Of a DNA stretch of 64,000 nt, positions 1 through 7,362 are shown in pieces. The notes under the pieces are model-generated. The model saw nothing but the letters and a program-made list of their open reading frames with translations. It did not search any database and had not been told where the DNA came from. Both the position numbers and the translations under genes were made by a program. Position 1 is the stretch's first letter; every line of letters starts with the position of its first letter. The stretch lies in contig DAIOEK010000001.1 in assembly GCA_036746315.1 (NCBI GenBank), positions 1 to 64,000 on the forward strand, given 5' to 3'. The stretch comes from DAIOEK01 sp036746315 (GTDB taxonomy: Bacteria; Chloroflexota; Anaerolineae; Anaerolineales; Anaerolineaceae).

Positions 1-1
1 A

Positions 2-151
2 GTTGATCCATTTTTATCTCCTGTGGATTATGAAAATCCCAACCCTTTTTCCTTTAGAGACACCCATCGTGATAATCCAATGACCAAATGGTCTAGGACT
101 GACACATCCAAAAGTTTGCCGGCTTGGACAATGGCATTACGCTTTCCATAA
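2..151 (+). CDS. 3' end of an unidentified gene entering from the left
   Basis: The second frame is open from the window edge to a TAA at 149-151 (about 49 codons). It includes a polar Asn/Pro- and Arg/Asp-containing stretch. It overlaps the next frame, which carries a convincing membrane-protein C-terminus. This piece may be the upstream part of the same permease joined by a frameshift, or the tail of a separate gene. I do not recognise it on its own. Confidence 0.3.
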   Translation, partial: VDPFLSPVDYENPNPFSFRDTHRDNPMTKWSRTDTSKSLPAWTMALRFP

Positions 152-429
152 GAAAGCAATGGCACGTGATTTGGGAGGCACCGTTTTCAATACACAAGTG
201 GGGGATTATGTCAGGGCTGTTCCATTATGGCGGCAATATCATCCATACCTTTGCCACAGCCTTCCTCAGTTCTGTCGTATCCTGGCCACTTGGGGTCACC
301 TCGAATTTGTGGACGCAGGTTTGGGGATTCGTTTATGGAGAGTTTAAAGGCTTTCCGAAAAAAGTGTACTTTTTTGTGTTCGCCGGGTTTGCTTTCTATT
401 TGATTGGTGCATTTTTCATGGCACTGTAA
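124..429 (+). CDS. C-terminal part of a probable GRP/DMT-type sugar permease
   Basis: The frame encodes three or so hydrophobic membrane segments with a Gly-Leu-Phe-His-Tyr-Gly-Gly-Asn motif near residue 31, a Ser-Trp-Pro-Leu-Gly motif near 53, and a Val-Tyr-Gly-Glu-Phe-Lys-Gly motif near 71. I associate these with the last helices of glucose/ribose-porter (GRP) sugar permeases of the drug/metabolite transporter superfamily, which normally have ten helices and about 300 residues. The only start is a TTG at 124 without a clear ribosome site, and the frame is closed upstream by TGA at 100-102. An intact permease would have to continue from the other open frame ending at 151, so a frameshift or decay is likely. 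It lies next to a convergent rhamnosidase-like gene, so a role in uptake of released sugars is plausible but unproven. Confidence 0.4.
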   Translation: MDNGITLSIRKQWHVIWEAPFSIHKWGIMSGLFHYGGNIIHTFATAFLSSVVSWPLGVTSNLWTQVWGFVYGEFKGFPKKVYFFVFAGFAFYLIGAFFMAL

Positions 430-447
430 TATCGAAGCAAATTAAAT

Positions 448-485
448 AAAAAACCACTGAGAATGATGAAATCTCAGTGGTTTTT
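448..485. terminator. Bidirectional Rho-independent terminator
   Basis: A 13-14 bp stem (arms about 449-462 and 472-485, 9 nt loop) is flanked by an A-run on the left and a T-run on the right. It sits between convergent genes and can serve both strands. Confidence 0.85.
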
Positions 486-493
486 GTTTGTTA

Positions 494-3397
494 CTATTTG
501 AATCTGAGTATTTTTATCGGCGCAAGGTATGGGATGCCAATTATCCCGGCGGAGAATTTCTTGACGGGGTAAGGACTCCCCGCGTAATAGTAGTTGCCCC
601 CGGTGTTATAGATTTTCAGCACCAGGTGGTTGGACTTTGCCTTGAGCAGGTCCGCAGGGAGGATCATTTCATAAGGAGACCATGACAGGCAGCCAAGTGA
701 CTGACCATTCAGGGTGATCTCGGCCGAGGATACGATATTGGGAAAGATGATTTTCCAATCCCACTCCGCCCGATTGATCGCGCCCGGTTCCATGTCGAAG
801 TGCGTCGTATAAATACCCTCGCCGGCATAATCCTCGAAGCCCTGGGTTTCCCAGCCTTGTTGCATACTGATACTGGTCGGTTTGCTCATGGAGGGCGTCT
901 TAAAATCCCAGGTGGAATTCAAAAGAATTTTCTCCGGCAGTGTCGGAATGACCAGCTTTTCTTTTTGAAGTGTGTTATCTTCCGCGTGTAGGATGAACTC
1001 AAATTCCCCAGGCTGATCGCCTTCTATTTTTATCGTCGCCTGACCGTCTTTGGTTGTGGCATCCAGAACCTTAAAGGGGGATGATGCAAGGTGTGTTGTC
1101 TTGCGTTCTTTGGACGGGCCATCAAACACCAGGCAGGCTATTTCACCGGGCTCCAGGTCCACCCATACAGTTGTGGATTTATCCCCTTCCACATACCAAA
1201 GCCATTCCTTTCGTTGACCGGTCGTAACATCCCACTTTTCGATATTTATGTTGGGTTGCGGGACTTTTATTTCGATCCTATTCCGTTGCTTTCCATCGTT
1301 GAACATTGCCGCCAGCGACGAAGTGCCGCTCTGTCCCATCCACGACCAGATTTGACCAGCCTGCTTTGGATCCATCATAACCATTGGTCTGTCCTGCTCG
1401 GCAGACCGGATGAAAGCGATGATTTTTTCCACGTCTGTTTCTGCGTTAGGACAATAGATCACATTCTTGTTTTTATCAACAAGTTCGGCAAATCGTTTGC
1501 TGACGATTCCGGGTTCGGGGTCTTCGATCGTTCCGGATGGTATTGCTCCACTGAGGATCAGCTTTCCGCCGGATTTTACAAAATTAATGATGGCGTTGAC
1601 TTTTGCCATGTCTTTCAGGAATTTCACCCCTGGAAGAACCAGGATTCGGTAAGAATTGCTGCCTGTTGTTATCATGCCCGGTTTTGATTGTTCGAAGCCG
1701 AGGCGTTGTTCTTCAACAATGTCAAACCCCATACCAAACTCAAGCAGTTTCTGGTGCCAGACTCCGCTTTCTTTTCCAAGCACCCCATCCGTTTCTTCAA
1801 CCTGAAAGGTGGAAATTGGATAAAGCACGGCGATATCAGCAATTGGTTTGGCGCGGTAAATAAAGGAACTCAAATGCGAGATCTCACGGGCAAAGTTTTG
1901 GTGATGTTTAAACCATGGCTCGTAGTTGACCGCCGGTGCGAAATCAAACCTGGAACTGGACAACAATTCATACTTACCTGCCTGGTCTGTTAAATAAAAC
2001 CCGTGGAAGATGAATTGCTTGGTGCCAAAGAATGTATGCCGCAGAGCCTGTGCTCGCATTTCCTCATAGGTCAGGTTCCAATGACCAATGGCACCGGGGA
2101 ATTCTTTGGAAGGATAAAAATAGTATTGCTCAAGGTAGCAGCCATGTTTGCCGTCTGAACGTGCAACGGAATCTCCGAACTTGGCATCGATTTGCGGGTT
2201 GGAATTGTAGGCATCCACCGTGGAGATGTCTTTGTAATGCCCGATTGCAAAATAGTCGCCGCCGAAATCCGTCCGCTGGTCAACCACATGATACCCGCCG
2301 TAGACTCCCCACACTCCCAGGAAGCTGAACAGTTCGTGCCCCGCGAAGAGCAGACCGTTTTTATGAGACCAATCCGAGATTTGACCAAGGAAATACTCTC
2401 TAGCCAATCTACCATATGTGTTGAAGAAATCCCCCCGCATTTTGGCAGTAAAAGAAGATTCCGGCAGGATGAAGGAGAGCCACGCCAGTTCAATCGGATA
2501 ATTATGCTCCTTGAGGAATACTTCGTGCAGCCCTTCGTCATACATCAGGCTGTTTTTGATATTTCCTTCTTTTTGTTTCCAGGTGTAAAACCCGGCATGA
2601 GGATGGTCCATGAACATGCAGAAAACGGTTTTGCCAAAAAATTCTCCAGCTGCTTCTTTATACGGTTCATACCCCACTTCAATAAACCGGCTGGTGGCAT
2701 CCCTGTTCAGGTAATTGATGTGCCGCGAAGTCAAACATCTGCCGGCCACAAATGCGGTGATTTGTTTTCCTTTTAGATCATCATTGGGTAATTTAATTGT
2801 GATTCTGCATGCATCAATTCCATCGGATTGAATTTCGCAATATTTACTCAAATCCTCAAAATTGTCCTGCGGAGAAAGCGGATCGGATGACGGGTAAGCC
2901 ACCACCGACACCACCTTCCAGTCTCCCCATTTCGGGGTACCGCCTTCGTATGTCCAGCGCCCCTGCGGGCCGCCCAGGGTGTCACCCATCAGTGTTTTGA
3001 TGTTTGAGACTTCCAGCACTGTATCTTTGCCTTTGATAACGGCAGAGGTCCAAAACAGTTGACGGTCGCGGAATTCATCGTGACCATTAACCGTCAACCC
3101 GCCTGCATGTCCACTGTTCCAGTTGTAGTCATCATAAATGCCTGCTTTCAAGCCAAGCCTGTCAGCCTGTTGGATTGCATAACGATAGGCAGCCAGATAT
3201 TCCTTACTTAAATATTGCTCAATCGGAAATGCCAGGCGCGCCTGGATATAAAAGGTATGAAAACCGGCATCCAGCATTTGCTGCAACTGGGTGTCGATTT
3301 CTTCGTGGGTAGGGATCCGCTGCCAGAACCAGTAATTTGCTGGTTGAAAATCCGGAGTTGGATTAATAAACTTGTCGTAATATGAATCGTCAATCAT
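494..3397 (-). CDS. Alpha-L-rhamnosidase-like glycoside hydrolase (GH106-related)
   Basis: The 967-residue product has the layout of GH106-like alpha-L-rhamnosidases. The N-terminal barrel starts with a Tyr-Trp-Phe-Trp motif, followed by an EEI..QL..M.DAG pattern and a Tyr-Asp-Asp-Tyr-Asn-Trp-Asn-Ser-Gly motif near residue 88. These mirror the family's 'FFWPxND...EEI' and 'YDExxWPSG' signatures. The last 150 or so residues form a jelly-roll sugar-binding domain like that of GH2 enzymes. The expected reaction is removal of terminal L-rhamnose from plant glycosides or pectic side chains. I see no signal peptide, so it probably acts in the cytoplasm on imported oligosaccharides. It starts at ATG 3395-3397 with AAAGG upstream, and a shared terminator follows it. 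Rhamnulokinase and a RhaS-like transporter lie 30 kb away in the same window. Substrate specificity is inferred; another deoxy-sugar linkage is possible. Confidence 0.75.
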   Translation of the reverse strand: MIDDSYYDKFINPTPDFQPANYWFWQRIPTHEEIDTQLQQMLDAGFHTFYIQARLAFPIEQYLSKEYLAAYRYAIQQADRLGLKAGIYDDYNWNSGHAGGLTVNGHDEFRDRQLFWTSAVIKGKDTVLEVSNIKTLMGDTLGGPQGRWTYEGGTPKWGDWKVVSVVAYPSSDPLSPQDNFEDLSKYCEIQSDGIDACRITIKLPNDDLKGKQITAFVAGRCLTSRHINYLNRDATSRFIEVGYEPYKEAAGEFFGKTVFCMFMDHPHAGFYTWKQKEGNIKNSLMYDEGLHEVFLKEHNYPIELAWLSFILPESSFTAKMRGDFFNTYGRLAREYFLGQISDWSHKNGLLFAGHELFSFLGVWGVYGGYHVVDQRTDFGGDYFAIGHYKDISTVDAYNSNPQIDAKFGDSVARSDGKHGCYLEQYYFYPSKEFPGAIGHWNLTYEEMRAQALRHTFFGTKQFIFHGFYLTDQAGKYELLSSSRFDFAPAVNYEPWFKHHQNFAREISHLSSFIYRAKPIADIAVLYPISTFQVEETDGVLGKESGVWHQKLLEFGMGFDIVEEQRLGFEQSKPGMITTGSNSYRILVLPGVKFLKDMAKVNAIINFVKSGGKLILSGAIPSGTIEDPEPGIVSKRFAELVDKNKNVIYCPNAETDVEKIIAFIRSAEQDRPMVMMDPKQAGQIWSWMGQSGTSSLAAMFNDGKQRNRIEIKVPQPNINIEKWDVTTGQRKEWLWYVEGDKSTTVWVDLEPGEIACLVFDGPSKERKTTHLASSPFKVLDATTKDGQATIKIEGDQPGEFEFILHAEDNTLQKEKLVIPTLPEKILLNSTWDFKTPSMSKPTSISMQQGWETQGFEDYAGEGIYTTHFDMEPGAINRAEWDWKIIFPNIVSSAEITLNGQSLGCLSWSPYEMILPADLLKAKSNHLVLKIYNTGGNYYYAGSPYPVKKFSAGIIGIPYLAPIKILRFK

Positions 3398-3613
3398 GAT
3401 TTTAGCCTTTCATTTGCAGGTTAAAACACAAATAGCAATTGCAAAAACAATCACCAACATGAATTAGTTTGTAGGTAATTTGGAGAGTCGGAAGAAAATT
3501 CTGTATTGATTATATCATGTTGGGTGTCTGATGGTACCAGGCATATCATGAGACAGTTGCGAACTGCGCATAGCAAAAAAGATCTGAGCGTGATTACAAA
3601 GCCAGTGTAATTT

Positions 3614-3832
3614 TCATTCCTTGGAATTTGATCTTTTTACCAAGATAACCTTCAAATTGAGCGCCTGAATCTTATTGAGGACACCGATAAGGGCAGCTTG
3701 GTCAGCAATCTTTCTGATCAAGGTCGTTTTCTTTTCCAAGTAATAGTGAATGACCATTCCGTCAAACCAATCGGACCACTGATCTGGAAGTTGCCCTTCA
3801 ACCTGTATCTCGTAATCAGACTCGGCTCTCAT
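3614..3832 (-). CDS. Small conserved protein of the flavodoxin operon
   Basis: This 72-residue acidic protein has a central Trp-Ser-Asp-Trp-Phe-Asp-Gly motif and a C-terminal Asp-Gln-Ala-Ala-Leu-x-Gly-x-Leu-x-Lys-Ile segment. I recognise that pattern from a widespread family of 65-75 residue hypothetical proteins in Actinobacteria, Chloroflexi and Firmicutes; its function is unknown. A longer frame exists upstream, but the start at 3832 is preferred because its ATG forms an ATGA overlap with the stop of the flavodoxin gene, a sign of translational coupling. It is the last gene of a four-gene minus-strand operon. Confidence 0.7.
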   Translation of the reverse strand: MRAESDYEIQVEGQLPDQWSDWFDGMVIHYYLEKKTTLIRKIADQAALIGVLNKIQALNLKVILVKRSNSKE

Positions 3833-4500
3833 GATTTCAACAAAGGGGAAAGATTTTTTGCCCACATGCGGATCGCTTGCCAATCCCGATGATCGCCTTC
3901 CTCCCATATCCCGGCCAAAACAACCAGCCGCATCGCCAGGACATTGAACGAAAATGGAACTTTGGAGAAATCCAAAGCACCGGCAAAGTAACCTTCACTG
4001 ACCGGGGTTGCCAGGTTTCGCACCGGACTCATCCAATCTTTAAGCCCTTCGCGGTATTGATTCGAGTTCGCCATCGAAAGTGTGATGCATACCATGAAGG
4101 CAGCGAATGGGATGCCGGCGAGTTCAGACCTGTGTGCCCGCATAAATTGCATGGCTTCAGGTAACCATTTTTGCCCATGAATGGCGCTGCCAGCCACCAC
4201 TGCCCGGTAAGGGGAGAGATCTTTTACATTTCTCATCGGCAGCACATCCACCTGGGCGCCATCCTCAGCAATGGTTTTGCCGATTTTCTCTGCTACTCCG
4301 GCGGTGGAACCGGAGACACTGGCATAAGTAATTAATATCTTGTTTGACATATTCTTTTCTCCGAATTTAAATTCTGGCAAGGCATGGGGTACATCCAATG
4401 AATCCAACATTGACAGGCCTGTACCGAAAACGACTGCACTACCAAGGATCAGTCCTGATGTTTTCAGGAAATTACGTCGTGAACAGGATTTTGATTGCAT
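3829..4500 (-). CDS. Tat-signal flavodoxin-domain protein (HemG-like)
   Basis: The 223-residue product starts with a twin-arginine signal (Ser-Arg-Arg-Asn-Phe-Leu-Lys at residues 7-13 and a hydrophobic core to about 31). A flavodoxin fold follows from about residue 51. The FMN phosphate loop is Tyr-Ala-Ser-Val-Ser-Gly-Ser-Thr, and an AVVAGSAIH stretch resembles menaquinone-dependent protoporphyrinogen oxidase (HemG) and related flavodoxins. The start at 4500 has AGGAG just upstream and shares one base with the preceding stop (TAATG), so the signal-bearing form is favoured. An internal ATG at about 4350 could also give a cytosolic form. It is likely exported folded with FMN bound. The electron partner is unknown. 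Confidence 0.75.
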   Translation of the reverse strand: MQSKSCSRRNFLKTSGLILGSAVVFGTGLSMLDSLDVPHALPEFKFGEKNMSNKILITYASVSGSTAGVAEKIGKTIAEDGAQVDVLPMRNVKDLSPYRAVVAGSAIHGQKWLPEAMQFMRAHRSELAGIPFAAFMVCITLSMANSNQYREGLKDWMSPVRNLATPVSEGYFAGALDFSKVPFSFNVLAMRLVVLAGIWEEGDHRDWQAIRMWAKNLSPLLKS

Positions 4501-5228
4501 TATTTCTCCTGTAAGAGTTTTCGCCCGATTAGGAAAAACCAGATCACAGTCAGGAGAAAGAATACAGCAAAAAATGGAGAGCCTGACATCGCCGGAGCCA
4601 GAGCTGCATTAAAGTACATCATCATGCCGACTCCGTTTGCCAACAACCCAAAGTAACCCACTGTTCTGCCCAATATTCCGCTACGCAGCATAACAATTGA
4701 GATGATCAGGCCTGCGACTGCAAGTGGAATGCCGCCTTCCACGCTTCCTCCGATGCCTCCCAATGCACCAAGCGCAAGCGTAGCCTGCCCCATTGCCAGA
4801 AAGTGGGATTTTATTTCCATGATTGTTGCAGCCGCATACAAATCGCTGAGGGTGAGTAACGAAAAGAGTTTGCTGGTAGCAAAGTTGACCGCAATACCGG
4901 TGAAAGCAAGAATTGCAGCGATCGACATATAACTTTCGCTGGCACTCTTCAAGACAATATATAGCCCGAGGAACACCGGTACAAAAAGAACCAGGGCATA
5001 AAGTTCCAAGATGCCGAAGTCGACAAGTCCGATGAACCTGTTGTTATGTAACAGGTTGAACCAACCGGTAGCATCTGCCATATCAGGCGCAGAAGTGACG
5101 ATATAAAAGATCATCTCAATCAGCAGGATCGCTCCGATAATTACAGCGCTTACTCCACCTGCTTTGTAAAGGCTTTTCCATTTGATATCGGTTGCCAGGT
5201 TATGGGTTGTTTGTGTATTCATCTTCAT
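4500..5228 (-). CDS. DUF4386-type multi-pass membrane protein (second copy)
   Basis: This 242-residue protein has about seven hydrophobic segments and no obvious catalytic motif. It resembles the DUF4386 family of uncharacterised bacterial membrane proteins, and its N-terminal KWxSLYKxGG motif is shared with the upstream neighbour, so the pair is a tandem duplication. The start at 5228 was chosen because it shares one base with the stop of the previous gene (TAATG) and has AAAGGA upstream. A longer frame to 5285 would overlap the neighbour by 57 bases. The stop overlaps the flavodoxin start in the same way. Function is unknown; an anchor or partner for the exported flavodoxin is conceivable. 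Confidence 0.65.
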   Translation of the reverse strand: MKMNTQTTHNLATDIKWKSLYKAGGVSAVIIGAILLIEMIFYIVTSAPDMADATGWFNLLHNNRFIGLVDFGILELYALVLFVPVFLGLYIVLKSASESYMSIAAILAFTGIAVNFATSKLFSLLTLSDLYAAATIMEIKSHFLAMGQATLALGALGGIGGSVEGGIPLAVAGLIISIVMLRSGILGRTVGYFGLLANGVGMMMYFNAALAPAMSGSPFFAVFFLLTVIWFFLIGRKLLQEK

Positions 5229-5986
5229 TATCCTTTTACTTCTTGTGCCAGTCGGAATAGTTTCAGCGCGATCAGAATTTCCCACACAATGCTTAAAACT
5301 CCACCCAGCATCGCGAAGATCATTGCCATGCTTTGAATGGAGGGGATAAATGAAGAACAGACTTCAAAGACGAGCATGAATGTAAAGCCCCAAAAGCCCA
5401 CGTAGGCATTGGCTTTGCTGAAAATATTGCCCCGCAACATGGCGATGGAGATCAGCAGGCTGGCAGACTCTGAAAGGAAAAAGGCGATAAATGTGCCGGG
5501 GGTGTGGCTTTGTCCCACCGATAGCAACGCCTGACCGGCAGCAGCCAATATTGATTTCTGCGCTTCTGTTGTTGCAAGTGCATATTGGTTACTGATATCC
5601 AGCATGGCAAATGCCCGATTGGTCGCGTAAAAGACCGCCACTCCGATAAAGGAGACGATCATTGCCAGTGCAGACAGGGTTTGGTTGGATTTCCGGTGGG
5701 CGCTAAAGAGCGCAAAAAAGATCGGGATATCCAGTGCATTGAAAAAGAGGTTCAGCAGGCCCAGGTTGCGCAGCCCCATAAACGCGTTATTCTGAAAGAG
5801 CGCGATCCAATCAAGAACAGTTTTTTCGTGGGTATTTCCCCCTGGAAGAAAGGTAATGGCAATCTCGATCACACCGACAAGCACGGTACCCAGGGCTGCC
5901 ATCCCTCCGATTTTATACAGGCTGTTCCACTTTCCATCAACGCTTTTGCCTGGTAATTGATTTATGGTTTCTTTATTTTCGTGCAT
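5228..5986 (-). CDS. DUF4386-type multi-pass membrane protein (first copy)
   Basis: This 252-residue protein has six or seven membrane spans. Its N-terminus (KWNSLYKIGG) and overall layout match the following gene, and both carry a conserved Asn-Asn/Asn-Arg loop after the second hydrophobic stretch. AGGAG lies just before the ATG at 5986. It opens a four-gene operon whose genes all overlap by 1-4 bases (DUF4386, DUF4386, Tat flavodoxin, small protein). The family is uncharacterised and I assign no function. Confidence 0.65.
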   Translation of the reverse strand: MHENKETINQLPGKSVDGKWNSLYKIGGMAALGTVLVGVIEIAITFLPGGNTHEKTVLDWIALFQNNAFMGLRNLGLLNLFFNALDIPIFFALFSAHRKSNQTLSALAMIVSFIGVAVFYATNRAFAMLDISNQYALATTEAQKSILAAAGQALLSVGQSHTPGTFIAFFLSESASLLISIAMLRGNIFSKANAYVGFWGFTFMLVFEVCSSFIPSIQSMAMIFAMLGGVLSIVWEILIALKLFRLAQEVKG

Positions 5987-6077
5987 CTTCTACTCCTTTT
6001 AGGTTGTGCTTAATATAAGGCGCCTGAATGGAGAAGTCACTGGACGAAAGTGGTGTTTCCTGCCAGAGTGTAAAAAA

Positions 6078-6105
6078 CAGGAGGTGTACTTTAGTACACC
6101 TCCTG
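6078..6105 (-). terminator. Rho-independent terminator of the regulator remnant
   Basis: A perfect 13 bp inverted repeat (6078-6090 and 6093-6105) is followed, on the minus strand, by six T residues. It lies just after the stop of the truncated LuxR gene. Confidence 0.85.
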
Positions 6106-6129
6106 CCCGTTGCCTATTTTTCTGAATTT

Positions 6130-7218
6130 TCAACCCGAGGGAAATATTCCAAGTTGACGCGCACGGGCAACTGCCTGAGTTCGGCTGTTGACATTAAGTT
6201 TGCCAAAGATATTGCTTGTATGCTTTTTCACTGCGCTCACCGTGATAACCAGTTTCTCTGCAATCAGCTGGTTTGAATCGCCGGCTGCGATCAGTTGCAG
6301 CACTTCCAATTCTCTTGAGGTTAATGCCTCGATCAGCCCGGTTGGTGTTGCTTGAACGGAATGGATCTCGCCAGCCTTTTGAGCGGTGGGAAAAGCTTCG
6401 AGAATTTCAGATGCATAGTCCTTCAAACGGATCATTGCCGGGGCAATGGCTGATCCCAATTGACGCACAACCTCAGCCAGCAGAGAACGCATTCCTTCTC
6501 CCTCTTCCACAAAGAGTCGCGCCAGCCCCTCGGGTTCTGTCAGGGTCAATGTTTTAATCAAAATTGCTGCTGCCATCTGCCTTTCGCCTTGCGCATCTAG
6601 AACAAGGGATTGCAGCGCAAGAGTTTCCAGATACACGGATCTTCTACCGCCAGCCTCAGCGTTGGCTGACAGAGGTGCCAGGATTGCAGTTGTTTCGGTG
6701 TACTTCCCTTGCGCCAGCCGCACTCGGCAAAGCGTGATCAGTTCCTGGTCACGCAAATTCACCATTTGACTCGCACTGGGATGGAGTTTATCCATCAGTA
6801 GATCTGCGGCCGCAATGTCGTGATTTGCCATCAATAAACGGATTTCATAGATATCCACTGCGCGCGCCAGCGCGGCAAGGACAGGATGCGCTGATCTGAT
6901 GTCTTTGGCAATCTTTAGTGTCTCGAATGCGCCAGCAAAATTGCCCTGTGCCTCTCGAATGCGGGTCAGAGTCAGGTAGGCAAACAACCGGTCAGTCGGC
7001 ATATCCCATGTGTTCATTCGTTGGATTACATCGGTCACCCGCTGGTAAGCTTCGTCGAGTTCATTTTGTTCGCGCAGCACATCGCACAGCGCAACCTCCA
7101 ATTTGGCAAGTGAGCCAAAGGGCAACACCCCCTTGTCCTTCATTTTCCGCAGTGCCTGGCGGGCTGTTTCGTTGGCTTCATGCAAGCGCCCCAGTGCATG
7201 GAGATACAATGGCGAATA
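6130..7218 (-). pseudogene. 5'-truncated MalT/LuxR-family regulator
   Basis: About 360 residues remain. The N-terminal two-thirds is helical TPR-like sequence (ALGRLHEA.ETARQAL at the start). The C-terminus is a clear LuxR/GerE helix-turn-helix (LTSRELEVLQLIAAG, then VKKHTSNIFGKL near residues 300-345). Full-length MalT-type regulators are about 850-950 residues and begin with a P-loop NTPase domain, which is missing. The frame is closed by TAG at 7219-7221, and base composition changes there to AT-rich intergenic DNA. The only start is a TTG at 7209 with no ribosome site. This is most simply a remnant after deletion; a shortened functional protein cannot be excluded because the DNA-binding domain is intact. 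Confidence 0.7.
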
Positions 7219-7240
7219 CTAAATTCAAAAAATAAATATA

Positions 7241-7277
7241 TACAATACAATAATAAAACTTATACAAAATATGAACA
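7241..7277. promoter_or_regulatory. Candidate CarH-type operator: TACA elements spaced 11 bp
   Basis: TACA-like elements occur at 7241 (TACA), 7252 (AATA), 7263 (TACA) and 7274 (AACA), one helical turn apart. They lie in the AT-rich gap upstream of the MerR-cobalamin regulator. CarA/CarH proteins are known to bind 11-bp direct repeats with a TACA core. The assignment is inference; AT-rich DNA makes chance matches likely. Confidence 0.3.
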
Positions 7278-7299
7278 AAAATTTAGAGATCAAGTAAAC

Positions 7300-7316
7300 T
7301 TACTCATAATGAGTAA
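7300..7316. promoter_or_regulatory. 17-bp perfect palindrome, candidate operator
   Basis: TTACTCATaATGAGTAA has two perfect 8-base arms around one base. It lies 46 bases before the regulator's ATG in the gap between the regulator remnant and the CarH-like gene. The bound factor is unknown. Confidence 0.4.
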
Positions 7317-7362
7317 ATTAAACAAAACAGATTGATTTTAAGTCAAAAGCACTGGAGCGTTG

